A stretch of 44,973 nt of DNA from Desulfobacteraceae bacterium (GTDB taxonomy: Bacteria > Desulfobacterota > Desulfobacteria > Desulfobacterales > JAABRJ01): NCBI GenBank assembly GCA_022340425.1, contig JAJDNY010000153.1, forward strand, positions 1 to 44,973, given 5' to 3'. A model generated the notes under the pieces. That model saw nothing but the letters and a program-made list of their open reading frames with translations. It searched no databases and was not told where the DNA came from. Numbering within the stretch: position 1 is the first letter of the stretch; each line of letters starts with the position of its first letter. The translations under genes were made by a program, and so were the position numbers. Shown here in pieces: positions 1 to 8,591 of this stretch.

Positions 1-474
1 TTTCCCTTTTTTCATGTCAAAAATTTTTATTATTGATCACAGGGTATCGGTAAAAAACGGGTAACCGGGCGGATTTTTCCCTGGACATCGCAGCACAGAG
101 CAAAAAAGCCGGCGGGAAAAAAGGCCACAAAAGGCACCGGCAATATATGCTGAAACCCAGCCAAACCGAGCAGGTCAAACCCGCGTGCTACCCCTTCGAG
201 AACACCGGTTTTCCGGCAACCCAGCCCGACCTTTCCCGGATCCACGCCTAACCTTCTCACACCTTTGACCAGAAACATTCGCACTAACCCAAATCATTCC
301 CACCTTGGTTTGCCTTGGCTTAAAAAGGTTCAACAAAAGCTCCGCTATGATTATGAGTGAATTTACAAAAAGTAAAATGGGCATACAAAAATTCACAATA
401 AATCAGCTTATTACATTATTTTTACTTAAGAACAAGCACTCTTGAACGGGCTGCACAAGGACACTTCTTGCAAT
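1..474. other. Intergenic region, no supported gene
   Basis: This stretch has no reading frame I believe. Two minus-strand frames (about 30-284 and 175-396) have no ribosome binding site, no recognisable motif and odd composition. The part from about 300 to 460 is AT-rich and looks like the upstream control region of the binding-protein gene at 570. It contains a separated inverted repeat, GTGAATT ... AATTCAC, near 356-395, which could be a regulator site but may be chance. Confidence 0.5.
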
Positions 475-490
475 TGGCTCTCAACTTGCC
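475..490 (+). promoter_or_regulatory. Candidate sigma-54 promoter of the peptide-binding protein gene
   Basis: The sequence TGGCTCTCAACTTGCC keeps the invariant GG (476-477) and GC (488-489) with the required 10-nt spacing, and keeps TGGC and TTGC of the sigma-54 consensus TGGCACG-N4-TTGCW. It departs at two -24 positions and at the last base. Transcription would start near 501, giving a leader of about 70 nt before the ATG at 570. I infer function from sequence match and position only. Confidence 0.45.
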
Positions 491-569
491 CATGTTGCAC
501 ATCGTGAAATTTTTTGCTAGTAGTGGAAAAGAGAAGTTTTTATCAACCCCAAAAGAAAGGAGAGGCGAC

Positions 570-2222
570 ATGAGGGCAAAAAAGCAAATTCACCCGGCAA
601 TTCCGAAGCTTAAAAACGAGATGGATAAGGGGAATCTTTCCCGGCGTGAATTTATCCACTACAGCGCGCTGCTCGGCTTGAGTGTAACCGCTGCCGGTCA
701 ACTCGCCGGGATGGTGCTGCCCAAAAAGCTTGCAGCTGCGGATATCAAACGCGGTGGGGTTCTCCGTGTATCCCAGCAAATCCAAAAGATCGACCACCCG
801 GCACGTTTTTCCTGGCTTATGCCGTCAAACGCCACCCGTCAGATTTGGGAGTATATGACCTTCACGGACGAAAACAATTTTACCCATCCTTACCTCTGCG
901 AAAGCTGGGAGGCCAGCGATGATTTGAAGACGTGGACCTTCAACGTCCGCCAAGGCGTGACCTTCAACAACGGCGACACCTTTACTGCAGATGACTGCAT
1001 TTTTACCATTCAGCAGTGGCTGGATGATGCCGTTGGTTCTTCTCTCAAGGGTTTTGTGGGCAGCTATCTGGAAACCTCGGGCATTGAAAAAATCAATGAC
1101 TACCAGTTCAAACTTCACCTGAAAAGCCCAGCCATTTCCCTGCCTGAAGATTTCTACCAGTATACCGCCCAGGTGGTTAATCATCGCACCTTCGAAGGTG
1201 ACATGAAGAAAGCCCCCCACGGCACCGGACCGTTCGTGCTTGATACGTACAAGGAAGGCGAGATCTGCATTGTCAAGGCGCGAAAGGACTACTGGCAGAA
1301 AGGGGCTGACGACCAGCCCTTGCCATACCTGGATGAAATTCGTTTCATCGATATGGGGGGTGAGAAAGCCCCCCAAATCGCCGCTCTGAAGTCAGGCGAT
1401 ATCGATTTGATCGACGCCTCCGACAGCCCAGGCCCCGACATCATGAAAGCAGTCAAGGGTGACGGCCACATTAAAATCATTCCGGTGACCACGGCTACCA
1501 CCCGCGTCCTGCGCATGCGGGCAGACCTCAAGCCCTGGAATGACAATCGCGTCCGCAAGGCCCTCAAGCTCTGTCAGCACCGCGAGAAAATCCTTGCCCT
1601 GGCCTACCAGGGTGAGGGTATGCAGGGACAAGATTTCCACGTATATCCAAAACATCCGGGCTATTGCGAGAAACCGGTGCCCCAGTATGATCCGGATCAG
1701 GCCAAACAATTGCTTGAGGAAGCCGGCTACCCAAACGGCATCGACGTCAATATTGCCGTCGGTTCGGAATGGACCGACGTCGTGCGCTACGCAGAAGTGC
1801 TCAAAGAGGACGCGGCGCCTGCCGGTTTTCGTGTCAACATCAAAACCATGACAACCAGCCAATACTGGGACAAGTGGACAGAAGAGGATCTGGGCATCAC
1901 ACCGTGGACCCATCGACCCTTGGAAACCATGGTTCTCAATGCCGCTTATACTGCTGATGAGAACGGCAAACCGGTTCCCTGGAACGAGACGCGCTGGGTA
2001 GACAAAGAGTTCAGCGAACTGCTGACCCAGGCAAGCGGGACCCTGGATGTCGAGACGCGCAGAGGAATCATGTGCAAGCTCGAGGACATTCAAATGGAGC
2101 GCGGCTCAATCGGCATCGCCTACTGGATGAACACCTGGATGTGTCCCAACAAGAAAATTCAAAACGTCATCGCTCACCCCAACCTGCTGCTTTTGCTTAA
2201 CGAGGTTTGGCTGGACGGCTAA
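570..2222 (+). CDS. Peptide/solute ABC transporter substrate-binding protein (SBP_bac_5), Tat-exported
   Basis: This 550-aa protein is a periplasmic binding protein of the extracellular solute-binding family 5, which captures peptides, nickel chelates or related solutes for an ABC importer. Residues 24-28 read SRREF, a twin-arginine motif, followed by a hydrophobic stretch and a probable cleavage site near AAA57, so export as a folded protein is likely. The body has the usual SBP_5 sequence (ATRQIWEYMTF, LYLCESW-like region, NGDTFTADD). I chose the ATG at 570 because AAAGGAGAGG lies just upstream; a longer in-frame extension to 468 would add non-signal-like sequence and swallow the promoter. 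The matching permeases and ATPase lie convergently downstream, so the importer is encoded as two opposed units. The substrate cannot be told from sequence. Confidence 0.93.
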   Translation: MRAKKQIHPAIPKLKNEMDKGNLSRREFIHYSALLGLSVTAAGQLAGMVLPKKLAAADIKRGGVLRVSQQIQKIDHPARFSWLMPSNATRQIWEYMTFTDENNFTHPYLCESWEASDDLKTWTFNVRQGVTFNNGDTFTADDCIFTIQQWLDDAVGSSLKGFVGSYLETSGIEKINDYQFKLHLKSPAISLPEDFYQYTAQVVNHRTFEGDMKKAPHGTGPFVLDTYKEGEICIVKARKDYWQKGADDQPLPYLDEIRFIDMGGEKAPQIAALKSGDIDLIDASDSPGPDIMKAVKGDGHIKIIPVTTATTRVLRMRADLKPWNDNRVRKALKLCQHREKILALAYQGEGMQGQDFHVYPKHPGYCEKPVPQYDPDQAKQLLEEAGYPNGIDVNIAVGSEWTDVVRYAEVLKEDAAPAGFRVNIKTMTTSQYWDKWTEEDLGITPWTHRPLETMVLNAAYTADENGKPVPWNETRWVDKEFSELLTQASGTLDVETRRGIMCKLEDIQMERGSIGIAYWMNTWMCPNKKIQNVIAHPNLLLLLNEVWLDG

Positions 2223-2269
2223 CCTCGAGTTAAACGGGTTGGTTGAAGTCCCGGTATAAGGGCCCCGGT

Positions 2270-2300
2270 AAAAAAGGGAGGCGTTGAAACGCCTCTCCTT
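2270..2300 (-). terminator. Intrinsic terminator of the permease/ATPase operon
   Basis: A perfect 7-bp stem, GAGGCGT (2278-2284) with ACGCCTC (2289-2295) and a 4-nt loop, is followed on the minus strand by a run of six T (plus-strand A run at 2270-2275). It sits between two convergent genes and fits the minus-strand operon best. On the plus strand the tail is only TCCTTCTT, so it may stop the binding-protein transcript weakly. Confidence 0.75.
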
Positions 2301-2323
2301 CTTGCGGCAATTTCGATCTAAGA

Positions 2324-4474
2324 TTATTCAGTCTTTTTCTCTTGCCTTGCTTTTTTCGGATGCACCACCGGTTCGAGTTTCATCAGCTCTTCGAGGGGTA
2401 TGTGGCAGAGGATGCGATGGCCCGATTCGTTCTGCTGCCAGGGCGGTTTTTCAGTTTCGCAGATCCGGCCGCCGTCGGGCAGCATCTCGGCCCGCCGGGG
2501 GCAGCGGGTGTGAAAATAGCATCCTGAGGGGGGATTGAGGGCACTGGGCACGTTGCCGCTCAGGCGGATATCTTTTTGCTCGGCCTCCGGGTCGGCAATG
2601 GGCACCGCCGACAGCAGGGCTTCGGTATAAGGATGATAGGGCGGGTCGTAAATTTTTTCTGCCGGGCCGATCTCGACGATGCGCCCAAGGTACATCACGG
2701 CGATGTCGTCGGAGAAATAACGCACCACGCTTAAATCGTGGGCGATGAATATCATCGACGAGCCAAAGGCCTGCTGGATCTCCAGCAGAAGGTTTATCAC
2801 CGCCGCCTGGACACTGACATCCAAAGCAGAAACCGGCTCATCGCAGATGATCAGGTCCGGCCGACTTGCCAGGGCGCGTGCGATGCCCACCCGCTGCTTC
2901 TCGCCCCCGGAAAGCTGCCGCGGCAGCCGGTCGTAGTAGGTTCCAGACAACCGCACGGCTTTGAGCAGACGAATCACTTCGTTCTTGACCTGACTGCGCG
3001 GCACTGTCTTGAAGCGCTGGATCGGGCGCGCTATCTGCCGACCCACGGTATAGGAGGGGTTGAGGGTCGAATCCGGGTTTTGAAACACCATCTGCATTTC
3101 CTTGATCAACGCCGTGTCCCTGGAGGTAACCCCCTCCTCGACCTCGATGCCTAAAAACTGCATTTTGCCGCCGGTCAGCGGCTCCAGTCCGATGAGCCCC
3201 TTGACCAAGGAGGATTTGCCGCAGCCGGATTCCCCCACCAGCCCCAGGGTACGGCCCTTGGCCACCCGCAGGCTTACGTCATCCACCGCCTTGACGTACT
3301 TCTTCTCACCCAGGCCGAACAGGCTGATGACACTGTCGGCGGCTTTGGGATACCAGATCTTTAAATTCTCCGAATCCAGGGCAACGTCATTTTTTTGCCT
3401 GTCCTTCTGATTCGCTATGACCTCCTTGGCTTTTTTAGCTCTGCACTTGCGCCGGATGGTCTTGGGGCGCGATTCGATGTCCGTGGCGTAGAAGCAACGG
3501 GCGGCGTGCTCCGGGGAGAGTTGAACCATGCCGGGCCGGGTCTCCAAACATTCGCCCGTGGCATAGTCGCAGCGCGGTGCAAAAATGCAGGCGTTCTGAG
3601 GACGATCAGCCGGGGCCGGCACACGCCCGCGAATGGGGTAAAGCACCGAGTCCAGCTTGCTGTCCCCCAGTTTGGGCACCGCCGAAATCAACCCGCGGGT
3701 ATAGGGATGGCTGGGGCTCTTGAAAATCTCCACTACGGTGCCCTTCTCCACCATTTGGCCGGCGTACATGACACACAGAAAATCGCTCACCCGAGCCACA
3801 ACCCCTAAATTGTGGGTGATGAAAATATTAGCCGCCTTGAAGTCCTGCTTGAGCTCCTCGATCAAGTCCAAGACCGCCGCTTCCACGGTGACATCCAAGG
3901 CCGTGGTGGGTTCGTCCATTATCAGCAAGGCCGGATTGTTGAGCATCGCCATGGCGATGACCACCCGCTGCTGCTGACCGCCGGAGATCTGGTGGGAGTA
4001 GCGCCTCATCACATCCTCGGGGTCGGGCATATTGACCCGTTTGAGCATGCGGACACACCGTTTCCATGCGTCCTTTGTGGAGATATCCCTGTGGCAGGTG
4101 AGCACCTCGGTCAGTTGTTCACCCAACCGCATGGATGGATTGAGGGACTGCATGGGATCCTGAAACACCATGGCGATACTGTTGCCGCGGATCTTTTTGA
4201 GCTCGGCCTGGCTGCGGTTGACCAGTTCGGTTTGTTGGAAGCGGATGTGCCCGCCGGTGATCTTGCCGTTGGGCCCCAAGTGATTGACGATGCCGTAGGC
4301 GATGGTGCTCTTACCGCAACCGGATTCACCCACCAGACCCACGGTTTCGCCCTCGCGCACGCAGAAAGAGACATCGCGCACGGCCTCCACGTCCCCCTTG
4401 CGCGTTTCATAGGAGATGCTCAAATGCTCCACATCGAGCACAATTTCCGATTTTTCGCTGACCAGTTCAATCAT
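2324..4474 (-). CDS. Fused dipeptide/oligopeptide ABC transporter ATPase (DppD-DppF type)
   Basis: This 716-aa protein carries two complete ABC ATPase domains that are usually separate subunits (DppD/OppD and DppF/OppF). Domain 1 has Walker A GESGCGKST (about 49-57), signature SGGQQQR (about 164-170), Walker B LLIMDE (183-188) and an oligopeptide-transporter C-terminal segment with cysteines (RCDYATGEC, about 301-309). A basic linker near 335-365 leads to domain 2, with Walker A GESGCGKSS (about 414-422), signature LSGGEKQR (521-528) and Walker B LIICDE (541-546). All ATP-site residues are present, so both sites should be active. It would power the two permeases encoded just upstream. I prefer the ATG at 4474, which has AGAGG five bases upstream, over the ATG at 4486, which has none. 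Confidence 0.93.
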   Translation of the reverse strand: MIELVSEKSEIVLDVEHLSISYETRKGDVEAVRDVSFCVREGETVGLVGESGCGKSTIAYGIVNHLGPNGKITGGHIRFQQTELVNRSQAELKKIRGNSIAMVFQDPMQSLNPSMRLGEQLTEVLTCHRDISTKDAWKRCVRMLKRVNMPDPEDVMRRYSHQISGGQQQRVVIAMAMLNNPALLIMDEPTTALDVTVEAAVLDLIEELKQDFKAANIFITHNLGVVARVSDFLCVMYAGQMVEKGTVVEIFKSPSHPYTRGLISAVPKLGDSKLDSVLYPIRGRVPAPADRPQNACIFAPRCDYATGECLETRPGMVQLSPEHAARCFYATDIESRPKTIRRKCRAKKAKEVIANQKDRQKNDVALDSENLKIWYPKAADSVISLFGLGEKKYVKAVDDVSLRVAKGRTLGLVGESGCGKSSLVKGLIGLEPLTGGKMQFLGIEVEEGVTSRDTALIKEMQMVFQNPDSTLNPSYTVGRQIARPIQRFKTVPRSQVKNEVIRLLKAVRLSGTYYDRLPRQLSGGEKQRVGIARALASRPDLIICDEPVSALDVSVQAAVINLLLEIQQAFGSSMIFIAHDLSVVRYFSDDIAVMYLGRIVEIGPAEKIYDPPYHPYTEALLSAVPIADPEAEQKDIRLSGNVPSALNPPSGCYFHTRCPRRAEMLPDGGRICETEKPPWQQNESGHRILCHIPLEELMKLEPVVHPKKARQEKKTE

Positions 4475-4537
4475 TGAACCTCTCATCGTGTAAAAACCAA
4501 GCTTCCCCGCGCGTCAACCTTCGGCCTGTGCGCCGTT

Positions 4538-5494
4538 TCATTGATAGCGCATGGACTCCTCCCGAATTCCGTCAGCCAAAAGGTTCAGCCCCACCACCAG
4601 CGAGGCGATGGCCAGCGACGGCCACAAGGCGGCCCAGGGGCTGCCTGCCAGAATAAACTCGCGCCCCTTGGCCACCATGGAGCCCCAGTCCGGCGATGGC
4701 GGGGGGATGCCCAGGCCAAGAAAGCCCAGGGTTCCCATGGCGAAGATCGCGTATCCCACCCGCAACATGGCGTCCACTATGATAGGGCCGCGGGCGTTGG
4801 GCAGAATCTCCACGAACATGATGAACCAGGCGTTTTCCCCCCGGGTCTCGGCGGCACGGATGTATTCGCGCGTACGGATGTCCAAAGATAGGCTGCGAAC
4901 AAGTCGGGCGATGCCCGGCGTGCCCACTATGGTCATGGCCAAAACGACGTTGATGGCCGATGCGCCCAGCGCGGCCATGATAATCATGTAGAGTAGGATG
5001 ATTGGCACGGCCATCATGGCGTCCAGCAGGCGCATGGTGATCTCGTCCACCCAGCCGCCGTGGTAGCCGCTGACCAGCCCCAATGTCGTACCCACGATCA
5101 AGGCCACGAGTACACCCCAAACGGCGGTTCCCCCCGGTATCCAGAGATTTTCGCTAATGGGCATAATCACCAGCACCACGCGGGCGCCGTAAATCAGGCG
5201 GGACCACAGATCGCGTCCCAGTTCGTCGGTACCCAGAATGTGCTCCGTGCTGGGGCCGCTGTTGGGATTTTTCCAGTCCTGCTCCAGGGGGCCGTAGGGT
5301 GTCAGCAGGGGGGCGAAAATAGCCACGAAAATCCAAAATAGAACCAAAAACAGGCCCACCGTGGCGGTCTTGGAAGCCCATAGGAAATCGACACCGTCTC
5401 TCATTCGCGAGAGAAGCGTTCGTCGCTCGCTTTTCAGCGGTGGGTTTTCGTCAAGCGAATTGTCGGATGCAGCAACTTGCGCGCCGTCGGGCAT
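4538..5494 (-). CDS. Peptide ABC transporter permease, DppC type
   Basis: This roughly 318-aa inner-membrane permease belongs to the DppC/OppC family. A cytoplasmic N-terminal tail precedes the first membrane segment (ATVGLFLVLFWIFVAIFAPLL), followed by the periplasmic HILGTDELGRDLWSRLIYGAR region typical of DppC. The coupling EAA loop is seen as EYIRAAETRGENAWFIMFVEI, and the C-terminus has the usual LGLGIPPPSPDWGSM segment. It is the second gene of a dppB-dppC-ATPase operon, 50 bp after the DppB-type permease and about 60 bp before the ATPase. The ATG at 5494 is preceded by GAGGAG at good spacing; an in-frame ATG at 5527 is possible but has a weaker site. Confidence 0.92.
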   Translation of the reverse strand: MPDGAQVAASDNSLDENPPLKSERRTLLSRMRDGVDFLWASKTATVGLFLVLFWIFVAIFAPLLTPYGPLEQDWKNPNSGPSTEHILGTDELGRDLWSRLIYGARVVLVIMPISENLWIPGGTAVWGVLVALIVGTTLGLVSGYHGGWVDEITMRLLDAMMAVPIILLYMIIMAALGASAINVVLAMTIVGTPGIARLVRSLSLDIRTREYIRAAETRGENAWFIMFVEILPNARGPIIVDAMLRVGYAIFAMGTLGFLGLGIPPPSPDWGSMVAKGREFILAGSPWAALWPSLAIASLVVGLNLLADGIREESMRYQ

Positions 5495-5545
5495 GATGCT
5501 CCTCACTGTTGTCTGTTCGCCGGCCATCGGCCTGAAAATAAAGCG

Positions 5546-6847
5546 CTACGCGTATCGAATGCGCGGATTGAGAAAAGTGTATACGATATCGGCCACCAGC
5601 TGGGTGCCAACGGCCAGCAGCACCAGAATCATGGCCCCGGCCTCAAGGCCGTTGATGTCCTTGAACAGGGCCGATTCGAGCAGGTACTTGCCCAAACCGG
5701 GATAGCCAAAGACCACCTCGACGATGACGATGCCGCCCATAAGCCAGTTGACATGCAGCATGATCACGGTGATCGGCGCCATCAAGGCGTTGCGGACGGC
5801 ATGCTTGAAGACAATGCGCCAATATGGCAGCCCCTTGAGATACGCCGTACGGATATAAGGAGATTTCATCACTTCCACCATGCTGGCCCGGGTGATGCGC
5901 AGAATGTAGCCCAACTCCACCAGCGTCAGGGTCAATACCGGCAAAATCAGCATGTCCAGGCGTTCCCAGGGCGCTTTTTCGCCAAACACCGTGGCACCGG
6001 GAACAATCTGCAGCCAGACCGCCATGATCAGGATCAGGAAAATACCGGTGGCAAATTCGGGTATTACCGAGAACATCATACCGCCGATGGACAGCACGCG
6101 GTCCTTGAGCGAGCCCTCCTTGAGGCCGGCGATCATGCCCAGCAGCAGGGCGGTGGGCATCACCAGCACAAAGGCGATGCCGGCCAAGACCATGGAGTTG
6201 CGCAGGCGGGTGAAAATCGTGTCGGCCACGGGCCGGCCGGTGCGCAAGGAGACGCCGGGATCACCACGAATAAATCCTTTTTTCAGGGGAATGTACTCCA
6301 CAGGCCCTCCGGTGGTCTTCATCCAGCCGGTGCCCATGACAAAAGTCCAAACCTCCAGGTCGGTGCCCTTTTCCCAGCGCACGACATTGTTCGCCGTGTC
6401 CACCCCCCAGGCGATTTGGCCGCCGTCCGGCCCGGGCTGCCAGCGGTCGTTGTCCGTTTGCCGCACCGGTTCGCCCAAGCCTTTGGGGAGGGTGATGGCG
6501 ACGATATCTTCGCCCTCCAACTTCCAGCGCACCAAGTCCCCGTTGGATCGAACTGCCCACCACTCTACAAAACCGTCATTGTTGGTAAGCCTTTCGAGTG
6601 GCATGCCCACCTTGCCTTCCGCCAGCCAGTCGCTGCCCAGCAACCAGCGAATGTAGCGGATGTGAACCGGCTTATCCAAACCCATCTGGGCCAAAAAGGA
6701 GGCTTCCTGCTCCGGGGTGATAAAGGCACCGAGTACGTTCTTGGCCACATTCCCCGGAGAGGCTTCGGTAATCAGAAAGACCGCCACCGATACCAGCAAC
6801 ATGGTTAAAACCAGTAATAAGAATCGTCTGATAATGAACTTAGCCAT
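5546..6847 (-). CDS. Peptide ABC transporter permease, DppB type, with extra periplasmic domain
   Basis: This 433-aa protein is a DppB-family permease. It begins with the standard first membrane segment (FIIRRFLLLVLTMLLVSVAVF) and ends with the normal core: DPGVSLRTGRPVADTIFTRLRNS, further membrane segments, and an EAA loop around YIRTAYLKGLPYWRIVFKHAVRNA. Between the first segment and that core, about residues 71-190, lies an insert of roughly 115 residues not found in typical DppB, rich in tryptophan and glycine with two similar VRW strands. DppB proteins are normally about 310-340 aa. The start at 6847 follows AGGA; a longer frame upstream has no ribosome site. It is the first gene of the minus-strand transporter operon. 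Confidence 0.92.
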   Translation of the reverse strand: MAKFIIRRFLLLVLTMLLVSVAVFLITEASPGNVAKNVLGAFITPEQEASFLAQMGLDKPVHIRYIRWLLGSDWLAEGKVGMPLERLTNNDGFVEWWAVRSNGDLVRWKLEGEDIVAITLPKGLGEPVRQTDNDRWQPGPDGGQIAWGVDTANNVVRWEKGTDLEVWTFVMGTGWMKTTGGPVEYIPLKKGFIRGDPGVSLRTGRPVADTIFTRLRNSMVLAGIAFVLVMPTALLLGMIAGLKEGSLKDRVLSIGGMMFSVIPEFATGIFLILIMAVWLQIVPGATVFGEKAPWERLDMLILPVLTLTLVELGYILRITRASMVEVMKSPYIRTAYLKGLPYWRIVFKHAVRNALMAPITVIMLHVNWLMGGIVIVEVVFGYPGLGKYLLESALFKDINGLEAGAMILVLLAVGTQLVADIVYTFLNPRIRYA

Positions 6848-7337
6848 GATGATGTCCTGTGAAATATCAACGCGGCACCGCAGGCAACACAGCGTTGAAG
6901 CATACGCGCATAAACCGCTGAACGCCAAAGATTGGCGGGAGGATAATTCTAAGCTATACTAAAAAGAAATTAATTACTATCAAACTTGTGTAATTATTTC
7001 AACTAGTAATAATTAAGAGTAATTTCGCAGCCATTTCGAAGCAGTGCCTGTTGACAGGTAAAAAAACAGCCAACAATTTGATCCGGTTAGAAATTTTGAT
7101 TACTTACCTTGTACTACGTTTAGCCGCTCATAATCCCGCCACTCCAATAAAGTACTCATGGATAAGCAAAACCGGTTAAAAAATTTGAGTATCTGATCAC
7201 AGGGGTGTGGATCCAGGAGAGGTCGGGATGAATCCGCTGGGCGTTTCCGCCGGACAAAACGGCGATTGGGTTTGACACGTCTTGCGATTTCGCAGATATA
7301 GGGGGCATGGGTATCATCGCCGGGCGGGGCCACACAT
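6848..7337. other. Divergent intergenic region, no supported gene
   Basis: This spacer separates the transporter operon from the phosphofructokinase gene. It is AT-rich from about 6945 to 7110. Minus-strand frames near 7100-7413 have no ribosome site or recognisable motif, so I do not call them. Candidate promoters on both strands are listed separately. Confidence 0.5.
6956..6983 (-). promoter_or_regulatory. Candidate sigma-70 promoter of the permease operon
   Basis: On the minus strand TTGATA (6983-6978) is followed after 16 bp by TAGTAT (6961-6956), in the most AT-rich part of the spacer. Transcription would start near 6949, about 100 nt before the DppB-type start codon. Only four of six bases match at the -10, so this is a moderate prediction. 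Confidence 0.35.
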
Positions 7338-7353
7338 TGGCGCTTTGGCTGCT
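7338..7353 (+). promoter_or_regulatory. Weak candidate sigma-54 promoter of the phosphofructokinase gene
   Basis: TGGCGCTTTGGCTGCT keeps GG and GC at the correct 10-nt spacing and has TGGC at the -24 region, but the -12 element is CTGCT rather than TTGCT. It lies about 95 bp before the start codon. In GC-rich DNA such partial matches occur by chance. Confidence 0.25.
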
Positions 7354-7448
7354 ATTCGGCGGCGCCGGCAATTTCACGCGCCTCACCGACCGGGCCGGGG
7401 CAGCGCCTCCCATTTAACCCTACAATTTTTTTTTGCGAGGAGATTCCC

Positions 7449-8558
7449 ATGACGCTCAAAAAAGTGGGCATCCTGACCGGAGGCGGCGACTGCTCCGGCC
7501 TGAATGCGGTCATCCGGGCCGTCACGCGGGCGGCCATTATCCAGGAAAATTGCAAGGTAATCGGCATCGAAGAGGGGTTTGAGGGGCTGGTGTGCAACCG
7601 CACTCAGGAGCTGACCATCCGTTCGACGCGGGACATCCTGACCCTCGGGGGCACGATTCTCGGCACCACCAACAAGGGCAACCCCTTTGCGTACCGCGAA
7701 TACACCCCCGATGGCGGGATCCGCGTCCATGACTATTCCGAGCGGGCCCTCGAGAACTTCAAAGCCCTCGGGCTGGACTGTCTGATGGTGGTCGGTGGCG
7801 AGGGCACCATGGAGATCGCCTACCGGCTATTCGAAATGGGCGTCCCGGTGATCGGCATTCCCAAGACCATCGACAACGACCTGGAGATGACCGACTACAC
7901 CTTCGGTTTTCAAACCGCCGTGGAGGTGGCCAGCGACGCCATGGACCGTTTGCACACCACCGGCCGCAGCCACCGGCGGGTGATGATCCTGGAGGTCATG
8001 GGCCGCAACGCCGGCTGGATCGCCCTGGAGGCCGGAATCGCCGGCGGCGCGCACGTCATTCTGATTCCCGAAATCCCCTACCGGATTGAGAACATCGTGG
8101 AGAAAATCCGGCTGCGGGCGGAAGGCGGCAGCCCCTACAGCATCGTCATGGTAGCCGAGGGCGCCCACGAGGAGGGCGGCTCGGCCATCGCCCAGGAGAG
8201 TGGTGCCACACGCCTTCAGGGCGTGCCGCAGCTAGGTGGGGTGGGTTTTTATCTCGCCGCTCAGATCCAGGAACACATCGCTCTCGAGGTGCGCTGCACC
8301 GTGCTGGGCCACATCCAGCGGGGCGGCTCGCCGTGCGCCTTCGACCGGGTGCTGGGCACGCGTCTCGGCAGCCGCGCGGTGGAGGCGGCGGCCCGGGGCG
8401 AGTTCGGCAACATGGTGGCCCTGCGCACCCCGGAGATCGTCCTGGTGCCGCTCTCGGAGATTGCCGGAAAGTGCCGCACGGTTCCGCTCACCTCCCAGCT
8501 GATCCACTGCGCCGAGGCCATCGGCATCAACCTGGGGCGCCAAAACGGCTTCTCGTAA
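7449..8558 (+). CDS. 6-phosphofructokinase (mixed ATP/PPi clade)
   Basis: This 369-aa enzyme phosphorylates fructose 6-phosphate to fructose 1,6-bisphosphate in glycolysis. It has the nucleotide loop GGGDCSGLNA (11-20), GGEGT (116-120), the catalytic segment PKTIDND (138-144) and MGRNAGW (184-190). The donor-specificity positions matching E. coli G104 and G124 are G119 and K139: ATP-type glycine at the first and PPi-type lysine at the second. This combination marks the mixed-substrate clade, whose studied actinobacterial members use ATP, so ATP is the likely but unproven donor. The start codon follows GAGGAG (7437-7442). It stands alone, converging on the lipoprotein gene 33 bp downstream. 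Confidence 0.93.
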   Translation: MTLKKVGILTGGGDCSGLNAVIRAVTRAAIIQENCKVIGIEEGFEGLVCNRTQELTIRSTRDILTLGGTILGTTNKGNPFAYREYTPDGGIRVHDYSERALENFKALGLDCLMVVGGEGTMEIAYRLFEMGVPVIGIPKTIDNDLEMTDYTFGFQTAVEVASDAMDRLHTTGRSHRRVMILEVMGRNAGWIALEAGIAGGAHVILIPEIPYRIENIVEKIRLRAEGGSPYSIVMVAEGAHEEGGSAIAQESGATRLQGVPQLGGVGFYLAAQIQEHIALEVRCTVLGHIQRGGSPCAFDRVLGTRLGSRAVEAAARGEFGNMVALRTPEIVLVPLSEIAGKCRTVPLTSQLIHCAEAIGINLGRQNGFS

Positions 8559-8591
8559 ACTTATGCATCTTGCCTTGCCGGACCAGGTTCG

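Noticed and set aside
13-15. Minus-strand ATG running off the window edge
   Set aside because: Only four further codons are visible and no ribosome site precedes it, so a partial gene cannot be supported.
30-396. Two overlapping minus-strand frames of 84 and 73 codons
   Set aside because: No ribosome sites, no recognisable motifs, and they overlap each other in different frames.
453-468. AGGACACTTCTTGCA as a sigma-54 promoter before the binding-protein gene
   Set aside because: GG and GC are 9 nt apart, one short of the required 10; the site at 475-490 has the correct spacing.
5477-6808. Long plus-strand frame of 443 codons opposite the DppB permease
   Set aside because: It is antisense to a clear permease, is rich in His and Gln as expected for reverse-strand reading of GC-rich genes, and has no ribosome site or motif.
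34-7204. Shared TGATCACAGGG at 34-44 and 7194-7204 flanking the transporter locus, each with a nearby A/T run
   Set aside because: An 11-bp exact match is expected by chance in a window of this size, and the flanks align poorly, so I do not call direct repeats.
7100-7413. Minus-strand frames upstream of the phosphofructokinase gene
   Set aside because: They lie in a promoter region, lack ribosome sites and show no domain-like sequence.
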